A stretch of DNA of 64,000 nucleotides, taken from the NCBI GenBank assembly GCA_049511415.1, contig JBEKYC010000022.1, positions 62,001 to 126,000 on the forward strand. Direction: 5' to 3'. Below are positions 28,228 to 36,309 of this stretch, piece after piece. The stretch is from Bog-159 sp049511415. GTDB lineage: Bacteria > Acidobacteriota > Terriglobia > Bryobacterales > Bryobacteraceae. A model generated the notes under the pieces. That model did not search any database, was not told the origin of the DNA, and was given only the letters and a program-made list of their open reading frames with translations. The position numbers and the translations under genes are program-made. Numbering within the stretch: the stretch's first letter is position 1; every line of letters starts with the position of its first letter.

Positions 28228-28554
28228 GTGAAATACCACGCTGCCTCCGCTGCCGCGAATCCTAAGACCTTCGTCGGCGAACTCGACCGGCTGAGTAGCC
28301 TGACTCTGGCCGCTGGCAAGGACTTCAACGACGAACTGACCTTCATCCTGAATCACGCGGATGTCACCCGCGATATGCTGGGACCGTATCACCCGGCCGA
28401 CGCGGAACTGACCGAGCTGCAGCAGGCCGCCCTGCGCTGCGCCGAAACCACCCGCTGCCTGCTGTTGCTGACTCAGCGCGCCCGCGACCTGATTCGCTAC
28501 TCTAAAGCTAGAGCCAGCCATGCGAATCCTGGGCATCGAGACCTCCTGCGATGA
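28228..28554 (+). CDS. Degenerate histidine-kinase dimerization-domain protein
   Basis: The 108-residue product resembles the HisKA domain of hybrid kinases (normally GIAHDFNNLLTVI): it reads LAAGKDFNDELTFILNHAD followed by a helix with LQQAALRCAETTRCLLLLTQRA. The phosphorylatable His is replaced by Lys31 and no ATPase domain follows. It could be a pseudokinase fragment that still dimerizes, or a decaying remnant. The GTG start is weak. The last 35 bases overlap the tsaD start, so it could be co-transcribed with tsaD. Confidence 0.5.
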   Translation: MKYHAASAAANPKTFVGELDRLSSLTLAAGKDFNDELTFILNHADVTRDMLGPYHPADAELTELQQAALRCAETTRCLLLLTQRARDLIRYSKARASHANPGHRDLLR

Positions 28555-29584
28555 GACCGCTGCGGCCGTGGTGCGCGGCGGCGCCGGGATTCTGTCTTCC
28601 GTCGTAGCCTCGCAATTGGATACCCACGGCAGGTATGGCGGCGTGGTGCCCGAGTTGGCCTCCCGCGAACATCTGCGCGCCATCGTACCCGTGACCCGCG
28701 AAGCCCTCGAACGCGCCCAAACCTCGCTGGCGGATCTGTCCGCGATTGCGGTTACCGCCGGGCCCGGATTGGTCGGTTCGCTGTTAGTCGGCATTACTTA
28801 TGCCAAGGCACTGTCGTTTGCGAGCAACATCCCGCTGATCGGTGTCAATCACATTGAGGGGCATATCCACGCGGTTGTGCTCGAAAACGCGCCGCTCATC
28901 AAATATCCGGCGTTGGCGCTGGTGGTAAGTGGCGGACACACCCACTTATTCGAAGTGCGCGAGGGATTTGCGTACCGGCTGCTGGGCAAGACGCGCGACG
29001 ATGCCGCCGGCGAAGCCTTCGACAAAGTTGGCAAGCTGCTGGGCTACGGCTATCCCGGTGGACCCGTGATCGACCGGCTGGCGCCCTATGGCAATCCGCG
29101 CGCGGTGCCTTTCACCCTGGCCCGCATGAAAGGCAATGCCCTCGATTTCAGCTTTAGTGGCCTGAAGACGGCGGTTTTGCGATGGGTCGAAAGCCACGAT
29201 ATGGCGGCCGAGATCGCGGCCCGCCGCGGCCTGCTGCGCGCCACGCCGCAGCCGTCGGTGGAACAGTGGCTGGCCGTCACTCCCCCGGCCACGCGCGATC
29301 TGCTGGCTTCCTTCCAACGCACCGTAATCGATGAACTGCTGCGCCATGCCGCGGGAGCATACCGCAACATAGGCGCCCGCACCCTAATCGTCTCGGGCGG
29401 CGTAGCCTGTAACTCGGGATTGCGGGCCGCGGCCGCCGAAGGTCCTTTTCCTGCCCTCTTTCCTTCGTCCGGTCTTTCCACCGACAATGCCGCCATGATC
29501 GCCGCCGCCGCTTTCCCGCGTCTGATGCGCGGCGAATTCGACGATCTGACTCTTCCCGCCCGCGCCAATCTGGCGTTGGCGTGA
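28520..29584 (+). CDS. tsaD: tRNA threonylcarbamoyladenosine transferase
   Basis: TsaD transfers the threonylcarbamoyl group from TC-AMP to A37 of ANN-decoding tRNAs, together with TsaB and TsaE. The 354-residue length is normal. The N-terminal MRILGIETSCDETAAAVV, the metal-binding His pair in NHIEGHIHA and the ASKHA motif LALVVSGGHTHLF are present, followed by SGGVACNSGLR. The partners are not in the window. Confidence 0.95.
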   Translation: MRILGIETSCDETAAAVVRGGAGILSSVVASQLDTHGRYGGVVPELASREHLRAIVPVTREALERAQTSLADLSAIAVTAGPGLVGSLLVGITYAKALSFASNIPLIGVNHIEGHIHAVVLENAPLIKYPALALVVSGGHTHLFEVREGFAYRLLGKTRDDAAGEAFDKVGKLLGYGYPGGPVIDRLAPYGNPRAVPFTLARMKGNALDFSFSGLKTAVLRWVESHDMAAEIAARRGLLRATPQPSVEQWLAVTPPATRDLLASFQRTVIDELLRHAAGAYRNIGARTLIVSGGVACNSGLRAAAAEGPFPALFPSSGLSTDNAAMIAAAAFPRLMRGEFDDLTLPARANLALA

Positions 29585-29632
29585 GTTCTCGGCGGGCCGC
29601 CTGTGCTACTCTCTAGCTCATAAGGAGCTGTC

Positions 29633-31753
29633 ATGCGTATAAGTGCATTGGCGGTGCTAGTCGCCGCTTTCACGCCTGTGGCTATGGCGGCACAGTGCAA
29701 TCCCTCCGCGGCCGTTCAAACAGCTATCGACGAACTGCCTGCGCAGTCCGCCGACGAAACCTCGTGGAGCTTCCAACAGAAACACGATGCCGCCGTGCAG
29801 GCCTTAATAGCCCGTTTCCCCGGCGATATGTTTGTCGAGCGCACCTATATCCAGGGCGCATGGCGCAAGCCGGACAAAGACAAAGTAATCGCCGAATACA
29901 TGGCCCGCCACGAAAAGAATCCGGACGGTCCGGTTGTGTCTTACTTGTATGGCATCGCGCTGGAAGGACGCCAGTCAGCGGAATCCATCAAGCTATTCGA
30001 GTCCGCCCTGGCAAAAGCGCCGGACTTTCCCTGGCCCCATCTGGCGCTGGCCGGCATCTACAGCATGCCGGTCTTCCTGAATAAGGAGGAAGGGCTGAAG
30101 CATACCAAGGCCTTTTTAACAGCCTGTCCCGATACCTTGGAGGGTTACGCGCGTTTGACCAGCGTGGATGACAAGACCGTGCTGGCATCCTACGCGGCTG
30201 AGCTTCGCGCGCTAATCGAACCGCGCACGGACGAGCACGCCATTGGCGCTTACCGGACGCTGTGGTCCATCGAGTTCAAAGCGCACCCCACGTCCGAATA
30301 TGACGGGCTACGCAAGCAGGTGGGCGAGGATCTGAAGCGGCTGCGCGCCCTGAATCGGCAGGATAAGCCGGTCTGGTTTTACACGCTCGAGCAGGGTTAC
30401 AAACTGGCCAATGATCAGAAGCAGGCCGACTGGGCCAGCGACGAGCGTCAGCGCCTTTTGCCACAGTCGTGGGAGTTGGCGTCCATGTCGAAATGGGAAA
30501 AGGACCATCCCCGCCCGAACAACGATGATCCCGCTGCAAAGAAGCGCGGCTACTATGCGGATCTGTTCAAGCAAACCGATCTGTGGATTAAAGAACGCCC
30601 CAAGATGGCGGACGTCTGGAGATCGCGCCTCAGCGCCATGGAATACCTGGATGACGTTCCCGCGGCCGACGTCATCACGACCGCTGGTACCTATCTCAAG
30701 CTCGCCGGCGCTGACGCCGGACCTGAGGGCCCCGGCGCCTACGAGTACTTCACCGTTGCACGCGCACTGGGGCGCCGTCATCTGCAGCCGGAACTCGTGG
30801 TGGATCTGATCGAGAAGGATCTGGTGAAGGTGAAGGCCGATGTCGAAGATCCCATGTACGATGGGTACGCCACCAAGGAGAATTTGGAAGAGAACAAATT
30901 CTACAACACCCAGAATCCGGTGAATCCGATAGGCTATGAAGCCGCCGCTTACATCGATCTGAAGCAGGCCGGCAAAGCGCGGCTGGCGCTGTCCCGCATG
31001 GAAGATGCGCTCGAAGCCGTCAAGCCGCTGGTAGGCGAAAAGGCGGACTACAAGAAAGACTATACGGGTCGCGTGGCGTTCTGGTGGGAATTGAAGGCCC
31101 GCGCGGCCGAACTCGAAGGCCACGATCAGGACGCCATGGCTTTCTATGAACACGCCCTGCTGTCCCGCTTCGAAGCCAAGGAGCCTCCGGAGACCGGCCT
31201 GAAGGATGAGATGGCGGACGGCGCCCGCCAGTTGTGGACCAAACTCGGCGGCAGCAACGAAGGCTGGCAAACCTGGTACGGGCGGCAGGCCGATATCCTG
31301 TCCACCCAGGCTACGCTCACCTGGGAAGATGCCAACCTGCCTCTGCCCGCTTTTGAGATTACAGACATCAAGGGTAAAGTCTGGACCCAGGCGTCCATGA
31401 AGGGTAAGACCACCTTCCTGAACTTCTGGGCATCCTGGTGACATTTCTGCCGCGAGGAGTTGCCTCGCTTACAGAAGTTAGCGGAGAAGTATAAGGATCG
31501 CGCGGATATTCAATTCGTCACCATGAACATGGATGACAATCCCGGATTGATCGACCCGTTCATGACCGAGAAGCAGTTGTCCATGATCGTGCTGCCGGCG
31601 TACAGTTATGTCGAGGATACTCTGAAGGTCAACGGCATACCGCAGAACTGGATCGTGGATGCAAACGGCGTGGTCAAGCTGAAGGGAGTGGGCTACGATG
31701 CCACGGAGAAGTGGGAAACCGGCATGCAGGAAGCCATCGCCAAGGTGAAGTAA
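29633..31753 (+). CDS. Putative selenoprotein: TPR-like protein with UxxC TlpA/thioredoxin domain
   Basis: The frame runs from ATG 29633, behind AAGGAG, to the stop at 31751-31753, with one in-frame TGA at 31439-31441 (codon 603). Residues 1-20 form a signal peptide (MRISALAVLVAAFTPVAMAA). Helical TPR-like repeats fill roughly 90-560. A TlpA/AhpC-TSA-like thioredoxin domain starts near 570 (LPLPAFEITDIKGKVW, FLNFWASW). The TGA sits exactly where the first redox Cys of CxxC belongs: TGA-His-Phe-Cys, then REELPRLQKLAEKY, and ends in VNGIPQNWIVDANGVV, the cis-Pro segment and last strands of the fold. Reading TGA as Sec gives a UxxC motif. A hairpin directly downstream supports this. Without readthrough the protein would stop right after its active-site tryptophan. 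A Cys-to-stop mutation is the main alternative. Confidence 0.82.
31439..31478 (+). promoter_or_regulatory. Candidate bacterial SECIS hairpin following in-frame UGA
   Basis: Starting two bases after the UGA, 31443-31449 pairs with 31472-31478 (seven pairs, one G-U). A CC/UUA internal loop follows, then a perfect 6-bp helix 31452-31457/31463-31468 (GCGAGG/CCUCGC) capped by AGUUG. Bacterial SECIS elements lie inside the coding region just after the UGA and need a G in a small apical loop, so position and form agree. It should recruit SelB with Sec-tRNA. Confidence 0.75.
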
Positions 31754-31757
31754 AATC

Positions 31758-31795
31758 GGCCACCGATGAACCGCATCCCCGGCTCATCGGTGGCC
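31758..31795. terminator. Hairpin between convergent genes
   Basis: A perfect 12-bp inverted repeat (GGCCACCGATGA with TCATCGGTGGCC) around a 14-base loop lies four bases after the selenoprotein stop and 16 bases before the stop of the convergent phosphoesterase. It has no T-run on either side, so factor-independent termination is uncertain, but the position fits a bidirectional terminator or 3'-end stabiliser. Confidence 0.65.
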
Positions 31796-31811
31796 AGTCG
31801 CCCGCGTGTGG

Positions 31812-33887
31812 CTACTTGCTGAAGTCGAACAAGTCGAACAGATCGCCGAGTGCCGGACTGTTCCCCGGAACATAGGGCGTCGGTCCCGCGGTGGGGATCG
31901 GATAGTTATCGCGGCTGCGGCCTGTGATGGGTTTCAGTTTCCAGTTGTGCTCGATGAACTTCACGACGGAAACGTGATCCGAGTACACATGCGAGATGTG
32001 GCCTGGCTTCGTGTATTTCGACACCGCGAGCAATGGAATTCGCGTGCCATCGCCGAAGAAATCGAGTGGCTGCACGTATCCGGAATCATAGTAGCCGCCG
32101 CCTTCGTCGAAAGTGATGAAGATGACGGTATTCGCGGCCAGGGCCGGATTACTCTCCACGGCGTCCACGATCTTCTGCACGAAGCCTTCGAAGAGGTCGA
32201 TCTTGGACGACGCCGGGTGCCCGTCCACCCAGCCGCTCGGCTTCACGTAGGAAACCGCTGGCAGGGTGCCGGCAGCAATGTCGCTGTACAGGTTCTCGGT
32301 ATCCTGCAGGTTTGCCAAGTCCGTCGGATTGGTCATCACGTAGCTCGAATACTGATAGGGATTGCAGATATTGCAGTACTGATCGCTGGCCGGCCCGACC
32401 ACGCCGTAGTCGAGCTGGTAGGGGTCCGTCAGGTATTCGTTCCACTGGTCGCCGAAGTACGCCCAGGTGATCTTATGCTCGTCCAGCAGGTTGGCGAGCA
32501 TGCGCTGGTTGGTGGGCGGAATCGTGAACGGCGTGTTCGACGAGTTGGTGTTTGTAAAGGCGTTGGTCCCGTCGCCGAAGTAGCCGGGATTGTAGTTATT
32601 GAGCAGATAGTAGTGGTTTGCCTGGCAATTCGCATTGATGGGCGTCGTCAGCCCCGAAAGGTAGCTGACAATCGGCCCAACGCCGGGCTGCGTGACGTCC
32701 GCGCAACTGCTATAAGATCCGCCGCCGTAAACTCCCGTGGAGGAGCCGCTGTCGCCGAAGGCGCCGTAACCGTCTTCGGTATACCAGTTGTTGGTGCCGG
32801 CCTGCGGGTTCGGATTCTCAATTTCGTTCACCGGTCCGCCCAGGAAGGTCAAGGCGTTCTCCGGAGGCACGGCCGCGTTGAAGCTGGAGTCTTCGAAATA
32901 AATGGCATCGGCGAAACCCAACATGATATGATTCGCGCCGGTTCCGCCCATCACGGCCTGGTGATAGTTATCGCTCATCGCGTAGGTCTGCGCCAGGTAA
33001 GTGAGATAGGGGGCATCGCCGTTCTGCACATTGTAGAAGCCCATCGAAGTGGAGCCTTCGCCGGTGCCTACGGTTCCGGGGGCATAGGTCGTGCTGAAGT
33101 TGCCGGGTTGCGGAGCGCCATTATTGCCGGCTCCGATCGTAGTCTCGACCCACGGAAACAGATCGTGCAGGCAGCCCGCCGGGTTATCGCTGGTCGCATG
33201 CGCCACGCTGCAGTCCTCCTCTTGCCACATCTGGTAGAAGCGGTGCACCGGGCTCTGGGCGTAGGAGTCATACGGGAACAGATCGCTGGTGTAAGTGTTG
33301 GTCAGTTGGAATGGGCCTGGCATCAGGGTGCTGTACGGCGCACTCTGGCTGACACCCGTGATGCGCGAATCCGGCGTGCCATTGGTCAAGCCCGTGCCCC
33401 CGCTCAGCATGAACGGGTAGAACTCAATAGGCAGACCGTCCTCGGATGATTCCGCTTCTTCCAGCGTGCACACGCCATTGTTGGTGCAAACATTGCTGGG
33501 GCCACCCGCGAGAGGCGCCGGCAGCGTGGAATACAAACTCTTATTCGAGGGGCTGGGCTGGTAATCCGGGCTGTTGGTTACATCTGCGGAATACTGGGCT
33601 GCCAGGGAATAGTTCGGTCCAGGCGCGCCGTCCGCGTTAATGATTCCTTCCGACAGCAAGTTGTTTACTGTCTCGCCCTTTGGCGGCACATAGGTGGCAA
33701 AGATGTGATCGAAGGTACGGTTTTCTCCGATGATCAGGATCACGTGCTTGATCGGCGTAACCGTTTGCGGTTCAGCCGTGTCTTGGGCACACATCGCGCT
33801 TCCCACGCTCATCTGCCAAACCGCGAGCAGGGCGGCGCCGGCGCGCAGGCAATCGACGGCCTGCACTCTGAAGTGCTTCCACGTCAT
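31812..33887 (-). CDS. Secreted phosphoesterase (phospholipase C/acid phosphatase family)
   Basis: The 691-residue exported protein has AAGGAG before the ATG and a signal region ending near SAMCAQ. It shows the PF04185 phosphoesterase signatures: IKHVILIIGENRTFDHIFATY with the metal-site Glu-Asn, VIFITFDEGGGYYDSG and DHVSVVKFIEHNW. The long insert rich in Asn, Gly and Tyr (about 200-420) is larger than in typical phospholipase C. It probably hydrolyses phosphodiesters or phosphomonoesters outside the cell. No Tat twin-arginine motif is evident in the leader. Confidence 0.88.
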   Translation of the reverse strand: MTWKHFRVQAVDCLRAGAALLAVWQMSVGSAMCAQDTAEPQTVTPIKHVILIIGENRTFDHIFATYVPPKGETVNNLLSEGIINADGAPGPNYSLAAQYSADVTNSPDYQPSPSNKSLYSTLPAPLAGGPSNVCTNNGVCTLEEAESSEDGLPIEFYPFMLSGGTGLTNGTPDSRITGVSQSAPYSTLMPGPFQLTNTYTSDLFPYDSYAQSPVHRFYQMWQEEDCSVAHATSDNPAGCLHDLFPWVETTIGAGNNGAPQPGNFSTTYAPGTVGTGEGSTSMGFYNVQNGDAPYLTYLAQTYAMSDNYHQAVMGGTGANHIMLGFADAIYFEDSSFNAAVPPENALTFLGGPVNEIENPNPQAGTNNWYTEDGYGAFGDSGSSTGVYGGGSYSSCADVTQPGVGPIVSYLSGLTTPINANCQANHYYLLNNYNPGYFGDGTNAFTNTNSSNTPFTIPPTNQRMLANLLDEHKITWAYFGDQWNEYLTDPYQLDYGVVGPASDQYCNICNPYQYSSYVMTNPTDLANLQDTENLYSDIAAGTLPAVSYVKPSGWVDGHPASSKIDLFEGFVQKIVDAVESNPALAANTVIFITFDEGGGYYDSGYVQPLDFFGDGTRIPLLAVSKYTKPGHISHVYSDHVSVVKFIEHNWKLKPITGRSRDNYPIPTAGPTPYVPGNSPALGDLFDLFDFSK

Positions 33888-34026
33888 GGTAAATACTCCT
33901 TTTCTGTGGTGATGGATCTTTCTGGATTCGTGCTGCTCCGATAAGTCTAATCGGGCAGTCTTACTAAGCGGTTACGGCGGGGTAAATCTTGCGTATCGGT
34001 TTGGCGGGTGGCGTGGGAAATCGTAC

Positions 34027-36309
34027 TTAACGCAAAACGACTTTGGCCAAGCCGGCGTTATTGGCGCTATCCAGCACGCGCAGAACGACGAGGTGCTCGC
34101 CGGGCGCCAGCTTATCGAGCGACAGGACAAACTTCTCCTGCTGCGAATCGATGACTCCATCGGCGGCCTCAAGCGGCACCCATCCGGTGGCGTCCACGGA
34201 GTATTCGCAGCGGCGCAGGGGAGACGCGGCGTCGCGCGCTTCAAAGCCTATCTCCGCGGTTCCGCCGGAGTACCGCACGGCGCCTACAGTCACAACCGGC
34301 GGCGTGTTGTCGATCATTACGGGCGGGCTGGTCAGGTCGGCATCGCGCGCGGTCGCGGGCGGATTCACCTCGCGGTCCGAGGCGACCACGCGGAAGTAAT
34401 ATTTGCCGTCCGCCAGCACGTCGCTGTCGAAGGTGAAGGCGTTGTCGTGCAGGTCGCTCTTCAGCAGCATCCAGCGGCGCTCGTCGTCGGCGCGAAAATA
34501 GAGGGTGTAGACCAGGCGGTCGCCGTCCGGATCGTCGGCTTGCCAACTGATGGTGATCTGTTGCGCGGCCGCGCGCGAAAGTGTCTGTGTAGAAGTTCCC
34601 GCGGCCGCCGATACGCTGGCGTCGCCCGAATCCGTTACGGTCACGGTGTAAGGCGAAATAGCCGGCTGCTGCGCGGATTTGCCGGAGGCGGCAGCCATCT
34701 GCAATGTCACATTAATGCTGCGCACCACCGGCGGCGAATTCTGCGGCAGATAAGCCAGGGTGACATTATCCAGCACCGGAGTGACGCCGCCGGCGCCGGA
34801 GAACTCGGCCTTCCATTGAATATAGCGGGCGTTGGGGCTAACAATGGCGGCAGCGGCGGAATCCTTCAGCGGCTCGGACCAATCGCTCCAGGTGCGGTCC
34901 GGCTTGCTCGAGTTTCCGGATCGGGTACGGAAGATCAGTCCGGTGACGGGCGCCATCTCCGCGCGCCAGCTCAAGCTGCCCCAGCGCGACGGTGCGCCCG
35001 CGTCGTGCACCGGCGATTCATAAGAGCCGGATGCGCCGGGACCTTCGCCCAGGCGGTAGACCCTGCCCATATCGCCGGTGGCCACCAGCACCGAACCGGA
35101 TGCCGGCAGCAGGCGGGTGGCCTCGCCCTCATTGGTCTGCAACACGAGTGTCAGCTTGCGGTCGTGCGAGAGGGCGTAAATACGGCCATTGCTGTCGGTG
35201 GCGAACAGGAGTTGATTGGGCAGCGCGAGCAGGTCGTAGACGTCCTCCTCCTTGGAACTCCACAAGGTCTCCACCGTGTTATCCGGATTGATTTTGTAGA
35301 CCGCCGAACGTTCCACGCCGTTGAGATCCACCGTTGGCGTGAATTGGCTGCTCACCTGCGGCGTAGGCGACGGCTGCGCGGACTTGCCGGCATCCGTCTG
35401 CGTCTTGAACTCGGCGCCGGGCTGTGTATTCTGCGCTTCCACGGTGATGGATGTGGCCGGCACCTGCACGGTGGCGCCGCCCGCTCCCGCCTGCGCAGCC
35501 TGTGCAGCGGCTTGCGCGCGTTTGGCCAGCGATCCGCCCAGCGCCGCTACGTACACGGTGCCATCGGCTTGGGGAAGAATCGCGCGGATTTCCGGCAGGC
35601 TGGCATCGTACAGCACGAAGGCCTTGTCCTTCGCCGAAACGCGATAGAGAATGCCATTTGGTTCTGTGCCCGCCAGTAGGCGTCCCTGTTGGTCCACGGC
35701 CAGGCCGGTCACGTGCGACTGGCCGGTATCGTAGTACAGTTCGCCATTGCCCGCCGCGGTGACGCGATAGATCTTGCCCTGATCGCCGGTCCCCACGTAC
35801 AATGCGCCATCCTCGCCCGCCGCCAGCGACCAGATATAGCGAGCCTTGGGAGCGAAGTATTCGGTGGCCTTGCCATTTTCAATGCGATAGACCTTGCCGT
35901 CCGGAGACGTGCCGGCGTACAACACGCCGTGCCGGTCGGTGCAAATCGCGAAGACCTCGGGCTGATCCGCGGTCCACAGCAGGGAGCTCTTACCGGAAGG
36001 ATCCACTTCGAAGACGCGCCCGCGGTGGCCGGTCGCCACATAGAGCCTTCCATGCGCGCCTTCGGCCACGCTCCACACCACGGCCTGGCCGGAGGAGAAC
36101 AGCGTGTCGACCTTAGGGGCCAGTGAAAGGCGGCCTTCGCGGCTCAACGAGATACCCTGGAATTGGCCACGGATGAAATCCTGGTAGCTGGTCATCTCCC
36201 AGGCCGTGGTGGCGGAACCACATGCGGCCCTGGCAAACAAGATCAGTCCCAGCGCGACGCAGACCGCCGTATCGCCCGGTCTTCGCGTCCCCGCGTCTCC
36301 GCGTCCCAT
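34027..36309 (-). CDS. Secreted beta-propeller protein with fibronectin-like C-terminus
   Basis: The start overlaps the upstream stop as TGATG (ATG 36309; a GTG one codon earlier is possible). After a hydrophobic leader (VALGLILFARAACG), residues about 40-450 form propeller blades with the repeating phrases GRLYVATGHRGRVFEVDPSG and GALYVGTGDQGKIYRVTAAG. The C-terminal third has Ig/FnIII-like strands (WQADDPDGDRLVYTLYFRADDERRW, PGEHLVVLRVLDSANNAG). No catalytic motif was recognised. The overlap links it to the S55-type peptidase upstream, so they may act as a pair in the envelope. Confidence 0.75.
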   Translation of the reverse strand: MGRGDAGTRRPGDTAVCVALGLILFARAACGSATTAWEMTSYQDFIRGQFQGISLSREGRLSLAPKVDTLFSSGQAVVWSVAEGAHGRLYVATGHRGRVFEVDPSGKSSLLWTADQPEVFAICTDRHGVLYAGTSPDGKVYRIENGKATEYFAPKARYIWSLAAGEDGALYVGTGDQGKIYRVTAAGNGELYYDTGQSHVTGLAVDQQGRLLAGTEPNGILYRVSAKDKAFVLYDASLPEIRAILPQADGTVYVAALGGSLAKRAQAAAQAAQAGAGGATVQVPATSITVEAQNTQPGAEFKTQTDAGKSAQPSPTPQVSSQFTPTVDLNGVERSAVYKINPDNTVETLWSSKEEDVYDLLALPNQLLFATDSNGRIYALSHDRKLTLVLQTNEGEATRLLPASGSVLVATGDMGRVYRLGEGPGASGSYESPVHDAGAPSRWGSLSWRAEMAPVTGLIFRTRSGNSSKPDRTWSDWSEPLKDSAAAAIVSPNARYIQWKAEFSGAGGVTPVLDNVTLAYLPQNSPPVVRSINVTLQMAAASGKSAQQPAISPYTVTVTDSGDASVSAAAGTSTQTLSRAAAQQITISWQADDPDGDRLVYTLYFRADDERRWMLLKSDLHDNAFTFDSDVLADGKYYFRVVASDREVNPPATARDADLTSPPVMIDNTPPVVTVGAVRYSGGTAEIGFEARDAASPLRRCEYSVDATGWVPLEAADGVIDSQQEKFVLSLDKLAPGEHLVVLRVLDSANNAGLAKVVLR

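Noticed and set aside
31439..31441. TGA as a normal stop ending the protein at 602 residues
   Set aside because: The protein would stop within the thioredoxin active site, and the frame continues with the proper domain plus a SECIS-like hairpin. A point mutation remains the alternative.
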